Shown one piece after another: positions 24,215 through 35,270 of a stretch of 64,000 bases of DNA (within the stretch, counting starts at the first letter, position 1; every line of letters starts with the position of its first letter). The notes below the pieces were generated by a model that had not been told where the DNA came from, did not search any database, and saw nothing but the letters and a program-made list of their open reading frames with translations. The DNA is from Cymbidium sinense (Eukaryota; Streptophyta; Magnoliopsida; Asparagales; Orchidaceae). A program made the position numbers and the translations under genes. The stretch lies in contig CM038225.1 of assembly GCA_021442155.1 (NCBI GenBank), positions 82,038,925 to 82,102,924 on the forward strand. Reading direction: 5' to 3'.

Positions 24215-25909
24215 TTGGGAATGTATGTGTGTGTGCTTAGCTAACACTTATTTTACAGGTGTAGTTAGATTTACTTTTCATATTTTCAAAGTAATTTTGC
24301 ATTAGGAATGAAGGTTAGTGCTATGAGGGTTTAGGATAAGCATTGGTCAGACGGCTTTGTCCTAGGGTGCCATGTGATGCCTTGAAACCTACCAAATCAA
24401 AGAAGCAAAGAAGTGAAGCATGAAGAATGAGGAAATGAAGAGCCCTCATAGCATTCATTTATTTATAAAATGTAATTATTCTTTTATATTCCGTGTTGTA
24501 TAATAAGAAAGCTACCCATCTTTTCTCTGAAGACGCATGAACCCAGACCCCTTGTTCTTTTGCGCTAGATTTATAAAATTATTTGATGTTGTGTTTATTT
24601 TGTGCATTAGAAATGGTATGCATTTTCATAGTTTCTTAAATTATTAATGCTTTAATGTGTGGCCTGGATACAATTAGGCTCTTAAAAAAAAATTAATTTT
24701 TCTACCTAAATTAATCACTCATAACTAAATTTTTAATAATTCATAACCTCACCATAAAGCCTTGGCATTAAATAAGATAATTAAAAGATTTAGCAACTCT
24801 TAGCTGAAAGTTGTATGTCTCACATCATGCATGCATATTTCTTCTTCCTTGAAATTGGGGGATCTTCATCCTTGCACGATAGGAGAATGCTTAACTTGTG
24901 AGGGCATCTCTTGTGGTGGAGTGATTTGGCCAATAATCCATTCCATTATGTATTTAGTCATATAAAAATTCTAAAGGCTTTGTCAAAATAGAGTGTCAAA
25001 ATTTAAATAAAATTTGAAAAGATTTTGCATTAGATTAAGTCATTATTCATACCACTCATGCTCTAGTCTTTTAGGGAGTGGGTTTAAGGACTTTAGTCTC
25101 TTTATAAATAAATAATAGCCCAACTATCTTGCAAATTCATAAGATCGATTATAAGTCCAACTATTTGGTAGTTTATCATCTCTTATGGAGGTAAACCTCA
25201 TGCCCATCTTCACTTATTTAGGTCGTATTTTAGCTTATGCTAAAGTTCTCTAGATTTAGGAACTGAGGTAGCAGTTTTCTTCAGGCTACAAGCATAAATC
25301 CTTACCTCTTAGGCATTTCTATAATCTTGTGTTGTTGGATAATAAGCTCTACAAGCTAATAAATTTCAACTCATATAATATAATTCTCTTCACTTTCAAA
25401 CATATAAAGCCCAACTATAGGATAGATTGGAATGCTCACTAAGTTTTCTAGTATCATGAGCATTCCCTACTTATTCCATTTGGATTCTAAAAATAAGCCT
25501 TCTCCTTGAACCTTCCCAATTGATTTTCCAAATATAACTAATCTTCAATAGTCTAACCTTAAAATATTTGGAAATGATGATTATCTACTTTAATCGAGAG
25601 TATTCTTAGGGAATTTCATTCCCTAAGATGTAATTAACTATGAAAGCTTGCCTCCTTAGGGAATTTTAGAACTCGGTTTAATGTAAACCCTATTTTATTC
25701 ATCCATATAAAGATGGGAAAAAATCTCTGGTATATTCGAAGACCCATCATGCCTTAGGAGTTCTTATTAAGTGATTAGATCCATTGAAGGGTGGCGTCTC
25801 TATCTTTCAAGATAGTACATCATACCTCAGTGTCGTACTCGATTACTTCAATGAGTACCCGCTATGATCTGGGTGTTGTCCCCCACATCCAAGAGCAAAC
25901 AGCATAGAG

Positions 25910-26200
25910 CCTAAAGAATATGTATTATTATTTAATTCTAAGTTTAAATTATTTACTGAAAAATTGTAGCTTAGATGGCCACGACCATTCCTAGATGTTA
26001 AAGCTTGCACATATGATGTTGTCGATATTCATGACTTGAAAATTCAGAATATTTTTAAAGAAATTTGTCAAATATTTGAGCATTATTTTGGGGGTGAGAT
26101 GAGCCGACTTAAAGAGTTTATCAGCTTCATTTATGTTGAAGATGATTGAGATATGATTTAGTTAGGCTAAAGACTATAAACTAAGTGCTTCTTATGAGGA
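25910..26200 (+). pseudogene. Athila integrase C-terminal tail, fragment 1
   Basis: The reading LLFNSKLKLF...RWPRPFLDVKA...VVDIHDLK corresponds to the chromatin-side C-terminal part of Athila integrases (family pattern YNSRLKLFPGKL, RWSGPF, GAVEL). A stop interrupts it after TEKL. About 40 bp later comes AGACTATAAACTAAGTGCTT with GAGGAAACCCAA, a conserved post-pol signature of this lineage. It continues the interrupted copy 1 element beyond the X insertion. Confidence 0.72.
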
Positions 26201-26889
26201 AACCCAAGGCATATTTGTTTGTTGTGTGGTTTATTTTTTTATATGTTGTGTGATATTTGAATAACAATAAAGAAATTATATGTTGGTTTGTAGCAATTAG
26301 GCACTGATTTATTAGCATCGTGATGTTATATCATTTATTGTAATAGTATGTTAAATTGCATATTTTGTTGAAATTATAAAAAATTTCCACAAGTCCTTTG
26401 ACTATGTTACAATGCCGCAACACTTGGATAATTAGCATTGCAATGCTAGTAAATAGTTAGTTCAACTCTAGGCAAATAACATACATAATTATTAGTATAA
26501 GAATAAAATTAGGTAGAGCACCTAATTGTTATTGATCATGGTCTGGAGCTACATTAATGCACTGAATGACTGTCATTATGTTTTGTACTATATTTTTTAA
26601 TGTTGGTTCACTGAGTATTTATTAATTTTTTGAAACTTAAATCACTTTTATTGTTTGACCAACACTTAGGCATTGTTATCTAGCATCATAACATTACACT
26701 TCACATTAAGAGACAGTAAGCAAAATGCCTAGGTGCTGCAAGTCCAACATAACAACACTATAAAAAAATTTAAATAAACTCATTGACTGGTTGAATTCCA
26801 TTATTCATATTTTTCATAGCCTTCTTGACTAGGTCCTAGTCCTTTTTATAATTTTCTTTATAGGAATAATGTTAATCAAGATCATTTAT

Positions 26890-27710
26890 AAGAGGAGGAA
26901 GATTACATCCTTTGATTCTAAAAAATTCATTACTGTTAATGTGGAAGAGAGGTATACCACTACCAAAATCTATAAAATCTCACTCATGAGAATCCTAGGG
27001 AGAAAATAAAGAGTATTTTCACATAGAGGTGTCAAGAATATTTTGCATGTGAAACCCATTATTGCATAGTTCTTGTAATTAGAGAATTCCTTATCAATGC
27101 TAAAGAGCATCAAATTTTTTGAATTTTTGTATGGAGAAGAGGTTAATTTTGATAATGCTACTATTAATAGAGCTTTTAGGTTAAAAGATATAAAATTTGA
27201 TGATTGTACTACCTATTACAATTGCCACCCTAATTTTGATGGAATAGTTAGGTTCTTTACAATTAAGGAATCACAAACACAATGGAAAAGTGGAAGAAAA
27301 AATTAATAAACTTTTTTTCTTGTTATCACCATCGACACAAAACTTTAGTATTATTTCATATATTTTGGGCTGATGCTAAGCGAGAATGTCAGCAAGATGA
27401 CTAATGATAAGATTGTCCTCAATTTTTCCATTCAATAAAGGTTATCCATAGATGTAGATAGAGTTATTTATAATTTTATTTTTAATATGATTAAGGGTAG
27501 TAGTACTATAAGTTATGACCATCTCTCACTCATTTATTAGCTTTTCACTTGGGTAGGGCCATTAGGTGATCCTAATAAGGAGAAATTAATTAATAAGGCT
27601 CCTATTTTTAAAGACATGATTATAACACGAGGATCTCAATATGAGGCTAGTGAGAGCTTAAGCACACTACCCTTAAGACCGTGATCCTCCATATGATTAG
27701 TGAATAAGTG
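26890..27710 (+). pseudogene. Athila post-pol ORF remnant (putative plant transposon protein domain), fragment 1
   Basis: The frame at 27097-27306 and flanking frames encode NFDNATINRAFRLKDIKF and WK-x-G, then (other frames) the LNFSIQ and DVDRVIYNF pieces. This resembles the 'putative plant transposon protein' domain found in the extra ORF of Athila/Tat-type elements, in which a WxFI core is followed by a GKSIDVGKII-like word. The frame ends early at 27306; the sister copy reads through. Confidence 0.55.
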
Positions 27711-28109
27711 ATAAATCTATAGCATATGATGAAAGAATGTAGCAGGCGGTAACAATTAGAAAATATAGTATATAAATTTGATGATTATCTACTTTAATGA
27801 GAGTATTCTTAAGTAATTTCATTCCCTAAGATGTAATTAACTATAAAGGCTTGCCTCCATAGGGAACTTTAGAACCCGGTTTAATATAAACTCTATTTTA
27901 TTCATCCATGTAAAGGAGGGGAAAAATTAATAGTTTATTCGAAGACCCATCATGCCTAAGGAGTCCTTATTAGGTGATTAGGTTCATTGAAGGGTGACGT
28001 ATCTATCTTTTAAGATAGTACATTATACTTCAATGTCATACCCGATCACTTCAATGAGTACCCCCTAGGATCTGAGTGGTGTTCCCCACATCCAAAAATA
28101 AACACCATA

Positions 28110-28400
28110 GAGCCTATAGAATAAGTATTATTATTTAATTCTAAGTTTAAATTATTTACTGAAAAATTGTAGCTTAGATGGCCACGACCATTCCTAGATG
28201 TTAAAGCTTGCACAAATGTTGTTGTCGATATTCATGACTTCAAAATTCAGAATATTTTTAAAGAAATTTTTCAAATATTTAAGCATTATTTTGGAGGTGA
28301 GATGAATCGACTTAAAGAGTTTATTAGCTTCATTTATATTGAAGATGATTGAGATAAGATTTAGTTATGCTAAAGACTATAAACTAAGTGCTTCTTAGGA
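28110..28400 (+). pseudogene. Athila integrase C-terminal tail, fragment 2
   Basis: Tandem copy of the fragment at 25910, with the same RWPRPFLDVKA segment and the same stop after TEKL, followed by the AGACTATAAACTAAGTGCTT and GAGGAAACCCAA post-pol signature. Non-functional. Confidence 0.72.
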
Positions 28401-29059
28401 GGAAACCCAAGGCATATCTGTTTGTTGTGTGGTTTATTTATTTATATGTTATGTGATATTTGAATAACAATAAAGAAATTATATGTTAGTTTGTAGCATT
28501 TAAGCACTGATTTATCAGCATCATGACGTTATATCATTTTATTGTAGTAGTGTGTTAAATTACATATTTTGTTGAAATTATCAAAAATTGCCACAAGTCC
28601 TTTGACTGTGTTACAACACCGCAACACTAAGATAATTGGCCTTGCAATGCTAATTAACAGTCAGTTCAACTCTAGGAAAATAACATATATAATTATTAGT
28701 ATAAAAATAAAAGTAGTTATTGATCACAGCTACATTAATGCATTGAATGGCTATCACTTTATTTATTGATGATGGTTCAATGTGTAATTATTACTTTTTT
28801 GAAATTTAAAACACTTTTATTGTTTGGCCAACTCTTAGGCATTGTTATCAAGCATCATAACATTACACTTCACATTAAGAGACAGTAAGTACGATGCCTA
28901 GATGCTGCAAGTCAAACATCACAACACTACAAAAATTTTTAAATAGACTCATTGATTGGTTGAATTCCACTATTCTCTTTTTTATCATAAACTTCTTGAC
29001 TAGCTCCTAGTCCTTTTTAGAATTTTCTTTCTAGAAACAATGTTAATCAAGATCATTTA

Positions 29060-29880
29060 AAAGAGGAAAAAGTTTGCATCCTTTGATTCCAAAAAATTCA
29101 TTACTGTAAATGTGGAAGAGAGGTATGCCACTATCATAATCTATAAAAAATCTCACTCATGAGAATCTTTGGGATAAAATAAAGAGTATTTTCACATAGA
29201 GTTGTCGAGAAACTTCTTCTTGTGAAACCCATTATTGCATAGTTCTTGTAATTAGGAATTCTTTATCAATACTAAAGAGCATCAATTTTTTTGAAGTTTT
29301 GTATGGAGAAGTGGGTTAATCTAGATAATGCTACTATTAATAGAGTTTTTAGGTTAAAAGATATCAAATTTGATGAGTGTACTACCTATTGCAATTGTCA
29401 CCCTAATTTTGATGGAATGGTTAGGTTCTTTACTATTAAGGAATCACAAATACAGTGGAAAAAGAGGAAGGAAAAATTAATAAACTTTTTTGCTATTGTT
29501 ATCACCACCGACACAAAGCCTTTGTATTATTTCATATCTTTTGGGATGATGCCAAGGGAGAATGTCAACAAGGTGACTAATGATAAGATTGTCCTCAATT
29601 TTTCCATTCAAAAAGGGTTATTCATAGATGTAGATAAGGTTATTTATAATTTTATTTTTTAATATGATTAAGAATAGTAGTGCTATAAGTTATGACCATC
29701 TCTCACTCATTTATTAGCTTTTCACATGGGTAGGGGAATTTGGTGATCCTAATAAGGAGAATTTAATTAATTGGGCTCCTATGCTTAGAGACGGGATTAT
29801 GGCACGAGGACCTCAATATGAGCCTAGTGAGAGCTCAAGCACACCACCCTTGAGACCTCAATCCTCCATATGATTAGTGA
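29060..29880 (+). pseudogene. Athila post-pol ORF remnant, fragment 2 (longer open frame)
   Basis: Sister of 26890-27710. The open frame at 29291-29662 (123 codons) encodes NLDNATINRVFRLKDIKF, CHPNFDGMVRFFTIKESQ, a Lys-rich segment, PLYYFISFGMMPRENVNK and FIDVDKVIYNF. This fits the plant transposon protein domain of Athila/Tat extra ORFs. After a stop, similarity continues to about 29875 (HLSLIY, GPQYEPSESSSTPPL). The true start is missing or decayed, because stops occur upstream. The function of this protein is unknown. Confidence 0.6.
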
Positions 29881-29943
29881 GTAAGTGATAGATTTATAGC
29901 ATATGATGAATGAAAGTAGCAGGCGGTAACGATTGGAAAATAT

Positions 29944-31272
29944 AGATAAAATTTTATCATTACATGGATCAACAACAATAGTAGAAATTTTCTTATATTG
30001 GTGAGTACAATTTTGTCTTGGCCCACATATTCCATAACTGCCAACAAAATGTAAGTTCTAATCATGTTATTTCTCTATAGCATTTTTTCAGCTAAAGTCA
30101 AGCATGAGGAAGAAGAAGAGGAGGAGGAGGAAGAAAAGATGAAGACTAGAGAATTTCTTTTTCCATTTTATCTTTCTTGTTTTATTTTTTGTGTTTATTT
30201 TATTTTTTTTTGTTTATTTTATTTAAATGTCATGTAAAATTGAGTTTAGGGAGTTGCATTGTGATTTGTTTTTGTTTTTTTATTTTTGGAAATTTAAGTT
30301 TTATTCATTATATAGTAGGGCCAAATAAATTATTTAGCCTATGTTTAATGTTTATTATATTTAGGACAATATGAACTTTCTATCAAAAATTGCCTTTATT
30401 TAATTATATATTATTTTATGAAATTTATGTATATTTGGTTAAGCAAAAGTTTAAAATTTAAAATAAATAAATAATATTTTAATTTAAAAAATTAAGAAAT
30501 ATATTAAAATTATTAAATAATGAATTATTACCTACACTACTAATAATTAAAATTTCTTATAAGAGCTAATAATTTATAATGAGTTAAAATTTCTTATATA
30601 TCCATCATACATAAAAGATTCATCATGAATTTATTTGGTTGTTATGTTACAAATTGATTTTATTTTTATTTTTATAATATAATAATGATTAGTTTTAACT
30701 AGAGATTAGCCTATTTATTGAAAATTAATGATTCATTTGAATTGACATTAGATATATAAAAGGAATGAAAAAAAAATGTCAATAAATAAATAAAATTAAA
30801 AGATACTTGGCTAATAAGGAGATCTTCTTAAAATAAAAGGTGAAGAAGCAAAGGAAAAAAAAAAACAAGAAAAATATAAAAAAAATAAAGATGAAAGAAG
30901 AGAATATTTGAGGCTATGTATCATACAATAATAGTACTTGAAATTCTTCTATAATCTAAGCAAATCAATAAATTTATTGAAGTAACTGAATGTGTTGAAT
31001 TCAAGAGAGAAAATTATGTTTTGATTAGGCAAATAATAAATAATGACTTTTTATACTAATCAATTGGATAAAATTGATAGGAATCAACTATATTGATATT
31101 GACACTAATTTAAGAATTTGAAGCTATTATAGTTTAGTTATTTTTCATATTTAATAATAAAAATTACATGCCTATGATAAAATTAAAACTATTATTGAAT
31201 AATTTAAATTCTAAAAGTTATGCTTTCAAATAAATTTTAGGATTCATAAAAGTACTTAGGATTACTTGAGGA
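29944..31272. other. AT-rich sequence between Athila remnant and duplicated protease block
   Basis: It holds a GA-rich stretch (30100-30140) that would encode a Glu-rich segment, T-rich runs (30177-30330) and a purine-rich, A-rich stretch (30840-30905). These features resemble the 3' non-coding region of Athila-type elements, but no LTR was identified. If the segmental duplication extends left, this would match DNA before base 1 of the window. Confidence 0.45.
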
Positions 31273-32133
31273 TATGTAATAGCTTAAGTTTGGGGAAATT
31301 TGGTAAGCAAAAAAAAATAATGAATTTTATGTGTTTTAAATTATATATTTATGCTTAATTAATATTAAGTTGTAACTATTTTCATTATTTTTTATGTTTT
31401 GAATAAAAATTCTTAAATGAAGTGAAAAGAAAGAAAATCAGAAGTGTCAAAACAAATGTCTAGGAGCTGTGCAAAGCAGCATCGTTGTATTGCATGGGAA
31501 GAAAATTTGATGATGTGATAAAGAAGTCATTGCCGAGGTACAACATGCGTTGGGGCACTATATTTGTAAGGATTTAGACCATAAGATTGTAACTATAGTG
31601 TCGTAACATTACGAGGTACAACATTGTGGTGCTTGAAGAAGCCCAAAGAAACTTCAAAATGTTTATTGTTGAGTTTGATCCGTCCATCTTCAAAATTAAT
31701 ATTTAGTGAACTCTATTACATGAACTACTGTCAAATCCTATTACTTATATCGTATATCGTCTAAATCTCAATATTATAGTATTTCTTCCCATATCCTAAC
31801 CTTCAAAACCTTTGAGACCATTCAAAATTAGCTACTATATCAAACCAAAAAGTAAATTATTAATAATTGGTTATTACCTTCTCCTGGATGAGAAAGTAAA
31901 TTATAAAAAAATACAAAAATTTAGTAGCACATAAAATAAAATTTCAATCATTTTTTTTCTAACAAGAGCTATTTCTACATATAAACCTATTAACTTGTTA
32001 GGTATGACGTATCCTCCCCGTTAATCATTTAAACTAATTAAGCGAATCTTGCAGCTTGTAAAGTAATTAAGAAGAATCTATCCATTAGGAAGATACGCTA
32101 CGGTACAAGCTAGCTATATATCCAAGAATGCAT

Positions 32134-32273
32134 CATGCATAAACAGGGCGGGGTGGCAGTCAACTCAAACTCCACGGCAAGCAGTACGTAGAAGGATACG
32201 TACGCTCAGTTCAAGTTTTAGCATGTAAAATGAGCAGCTAACCCTCGCACGCTCAAATTATTGTGTATATAAA
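32134..32273 (+). promoter_or_regulatory. Conserved promoter of the pseudogene copy
   Basis: CATGCAT at 32134-32140 and TATATAAA at 32266-32273 are unchanged from copy 1, at the same spacing to the former start codon at 32362 (one base shorter). The copy may therefore still be transcribed. Confidence 0.5.
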
Positions 32274-32361
32274 CCGATGCAAACTAATTAACATTCAGTT
32301 AACGCGACAGCAAGCTAGCCAATTAGCTATCTTCACGATTAAGTTAATTAACTAGCTAGCT

Positions 32362-33468
32362 ATGGCACTGAAAGCTCTCGTTGCTGCCTCTCCTGCTCAT
32401 TGGGGTATTTGTTGCCGACACGTTGGGGTCCCGAATTTTACCCGGCGAAACATTGTCGATGGTGCAGCGCCACGAACAGTGGATGGCGCAGCACGGGAGA
32501 GTGTATGAAAATGCAGCAGAGAAGGCGCTGCGGTTCGAAATCTTCAAGACCAACATGGAGCACATAGAGAGCTTCAATGCCGAGAAACACAAATACTGGC
32601 TCCGCTGCAATCAGTTCACAGACTTGACCAATGAGGAATTCAAGGCTATTTACGCCTCAGGATTCAAGCACTCCACCTCATCTCGTCCAACACCGACCAA
32701 GTTCAGGTATGAGAATGTATCGGCAGCCGCAGCAAACTTAGATTGGAGAACCAAGGGAGCCGTCACTCAATAAAGGATCAAGGCCAATGCGGTGAGAATT
32801 CATCCCCTTGCATGACATCGAAGACTATATATATAAATATATGCAATTAAACAGCAATTGTATGACAAGCAGGGGCATGCTGGGCTTTCTCGTCGGTGGC
32901 GGCTACGGAGGGTATTAACCAGATTAAGAATGGGAAGCTAGTTTCCCTCTCGGAGCAGGAGCTCATTGATTGCGATGTGACAGAACAGAACCAGGGCTGC
33001 AACGGGGGCGTCATGGATGATGCTTTTCAATTCATCATCGACAATGGCGGCATCAACACTGAGATCAACTACCCATACGACGCAGCCGATGGTTCATGTA
33101 ACTCAACAAAGAAGTCCACCAGCGCCGTCAAGATCTCCGGCTTTGAGGACGTTCCGGCTAACAGCGAAGCATCACTGCTAAAAGCTGTCTCAGTTCAGCC
33201 AGTCTCTGTGGCCATCGATGGTGGAGATCCCAACTTCCAGCACTACGCAGGTGGCATCTTCACCGGTCCCTGTGACACCGATCTTGACCATGCGGTTACC
33301 GCCATCGGCTACGGCATCGACACAGATGGGACGAAGTACTGGCTGGTGAAGAACTCATGGGGTACTACTTGGGGTAGCAATGGCTACATCAAGATGCAGA
33401 GGGACATTGATGCGGCTGAAGGACTTTGTGGAATTGCCATGCAGGCTTCCTACCCTACAATTAATTAA
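32362..33468 (+). pseudogene. SAG39-like cysteine protease pseudogene (former exons 32362-32791 and 32873-33468)
   Basis: Duplicate of the gene at 1080-2195 with two disabling changes. Eight bases are missing just after the third codon, so the ATG at 32362 is out of frame with the rest; in the protease frame a TGA (32369-32371) lies immediately upstream and the next ATG is internal (codon 36 of the intact gene). One C is missing from ACTCCAATA at about 32768, giving ACT-CAA-TAA, a stop directly before the active-site region. The intron (32792-32872, 81 bp) and exon 2 (596 bp) are intact, with Cys, His and Asn codons of the triad still present. Other changes from the intact protein are L19F, R46Q, K52E, Q59L, E65K, N225T and D315S. 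A sequencing error could explain the 1-bp change but hardly the 8-bp one. Confidence 0.88.
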
Positions 33469-33774
33469 TTATTTTACCAAAAAAATGCATGCATGGCCTC
33501 ATCCTTTAGAAGGGAAAACTTCATATAGTTGCTTGTATAGCTTCCACTGTGTGTACTATACGTAGCCTCAAACATAGGCAGTAGTATATTGGTCACTCCT
33601 TGTTGTATTTCAAGAATATCAACTCTCGCTTGCCACAGGCTGGCCTTGGTACTATATACGTTTGACTCTATGCACAATTATAAGACAAATAGCATCACAC
33701 AAATTTATAGGAATATTCTTATAAACTATAACTCGTTGATACAAATAAATCTAATTCAAAGTATAAGATATAAT

Positions 33775-34640
33775 TGATATGGCTCTCAAAATACCACTAG
33801 TCAAAGCACAAATCTTGATGTCGAAAGCGATATGATTTTGAGTCACCATCGAGATCAAGACTAAATATTGGAATCTTTGGGACATCAATTAAATCTCAAA
33901 CAGCTCTCAAATATGGAGTGTTTATAGTCAAATCGAAGGCCTCGACGAGCCGGATCTAACGAGCCTAAGATCTCATAATTCGACTTCATTTGAACATCCA
34001 AATGCTCAAAATACATCAAATGATCAAGGAATCATCCCGACCATCGAGGGGAGTGGTAACGCTTTACATGAATTTACAAGAATGCCCCTCATCCCATCTA
34101 TAAATAGACCTTCATTCCTCACATGAAGGGGCCAAAAGCCAAGTGAAGAGGAGTCAAACAAGTGAAGAAGAGGAGTCACCGCCGACGGCCGTCAACCACC
34201 ACCGGCCAGCCACCGCCACATCCCACAATCGCCAAGCAAGGAAGAAAAGGAAGAGTCCGAAGCAGGAAGAAGAGGAAAAGCCCAAGTGAGGAGGAAGAGA
34301 GCTCAAGCTTGAAGATCCTCCAAGCAAGATCGCACCCAAGCAAGATCAAGACTCACGGCCATCAACCATCGCCACCGCCACCGTTGCCACTAATTGTACC
34401 AGATTCCCCACGGAAGTCCCCAAGATCTCCACCATCGAATAATATAACCTCGATCATTGTTGTTATTCCTCTCTCATATGCACTCAGTAATCCCGTTATC
34501 GTGAAGATTTTGTACTCAAACGATACATATGGAAGCTTTTATCCAGCCCCTGTTTTTTCCCTCTTTCGAGGTTTTCCACGCTAAAAATTCGAGTGTCTCT
34601 TGTTCGCTTCTTTAATTACGGACTTCACAACAAGGCTATA
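33775..34640 (+). mobile_element. LTR-like segment with its own promoter, possibly a solo LTR
   Basis: A GC-richer block starting about 120 bp after the duplicated segment ends. It has a TATA box (CTATAAATAG, about 34098-34107), a GA-rich leader, an A/C-rich stretch that gives the accidental frame 34162-34584, and the segment CGAGGTTTTCCACGCTAAAA, a type common near the ends of plant LTRs. No retroelement proteins lie beside it, so a solo LTR is likely. Termini and target-site duplication were not established. Confidence 0.5.
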
Positions 34641-35270
34641 TGAAACTTTCACTCTACCAAGGTGGTTTTCTAGCAATAATAATTATTAAGAATATTATAT
34701 GCCTTAAAAAATAATTATGACATAATTAAACTAATACCATAATATTGAATTTCAAGTACTCTTTGGAGGATGGTGCTCTCCCCATCTTGCTTGCTCTCCT
34801 CCCAAACCTTAAAATTTTAGGCACTAAAATTTACAATCATCTTCTTTCTTTCTAGGGTGCTCTCTCAATCTTAAAATCTCCCACTCTCCAAAATTTTAAA
34901 TGTTTAAAATTTTTGTCCACGCGGATCCCTCATTGGTGCACATTTACTATTCCACTATCCTTGTCCCTCTCCTTAGTATCTTAGGATTAATTCTCATTCA
35001 CTTGTACAAAGTTTTATGTTAAGATAACTTCATGATTGTTTTGTGTTTGTTTGAATTAAAGAGCAAAACCAAGATTTTTTTTTAATGGTGGTATGGTGTT
35101 TGGTGTTTATTCTTTGGTGAGTCACCCAGTCTCTCTCTAGCCTAAAGTTTATAGTAGAGAAGTTACAATTTTTATTATGAGAATACAATATACATAAGTG
35201 GATATGGAACTTAATGGAATCAGGGAGCTGATCCCTCAAGACCTTCATATATACCACATGAGTTTGAATC
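34641..35270. other. AT-rich spacer, nothing recognised
   Basis: Includes C/T-rich words around 34770-34880 and short frames only. The minus-strand frame at 35030-35257 has no recognisable domain. Confidence 0.4.

Larger units (their letters stand above)
21281..25905 (+). repeat. Repeat family X, copy B (+ orientation)
   Basis: Full body of the non-coding family: the TTAATTAGG-rich start, the CACATGTGTGAGAAAA block (21911), three internal repeats (22665-23285), an AT microsatellite, the GTAGTTAGATTTACTTTTC block (about 24261-24280), CCCAACTATAGGATAG (25409) and the terminal CCCCCTATG/GATCTGGGTG element (about 25858). After 25905 an Athila integrase tail begins, in agreement with insertion into, or replacement of part of, the Athila element. 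Confidence 0.78.
25576..27779 (+). repeat. 2.2-kb tandem duplication, unit 1
   Basis: From GATGATTATCTACTTTAAT at 25576 to the same word at 27780. The unit contains the last 330 bp of repeat X, the integrase tail and post-pol sequence of the Athila element, and the post-pol ORF remnant. Unit 2 follows head to tail. Confidence 0.85.
27780..29943 (+). repeat. 2.2-kb tandem duplication, unit 2
   Basis: Second head-to-tail copy, starting at GATGATTATCTAC (27780) and ending near GGTAACGATTGGAAAATATAG (29943), the same word that ends unit 1 at about 27770. The two units carry independent substitutions and small indels, so the duplication is not recent. Confidence 0.85.
31273..33653 (+). repeat. 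Direct segmental duplication, copy 2 (protease pseudogene)
   Basis: Counterpart of 1-2392, offset by about 31.27 kb at the left edge, in the same orientation. Similarity ends near 33653 (CACAGGCTGGCC in both copies) where the flanks diverge. Confidence 0.93.

Noticed and set aside
34162..34584. 140-codon frame, basic and Pro-rich
   Set aside because: Lies entirely inside an LTR-like segment, is low in complexity and has no recognisable domain.
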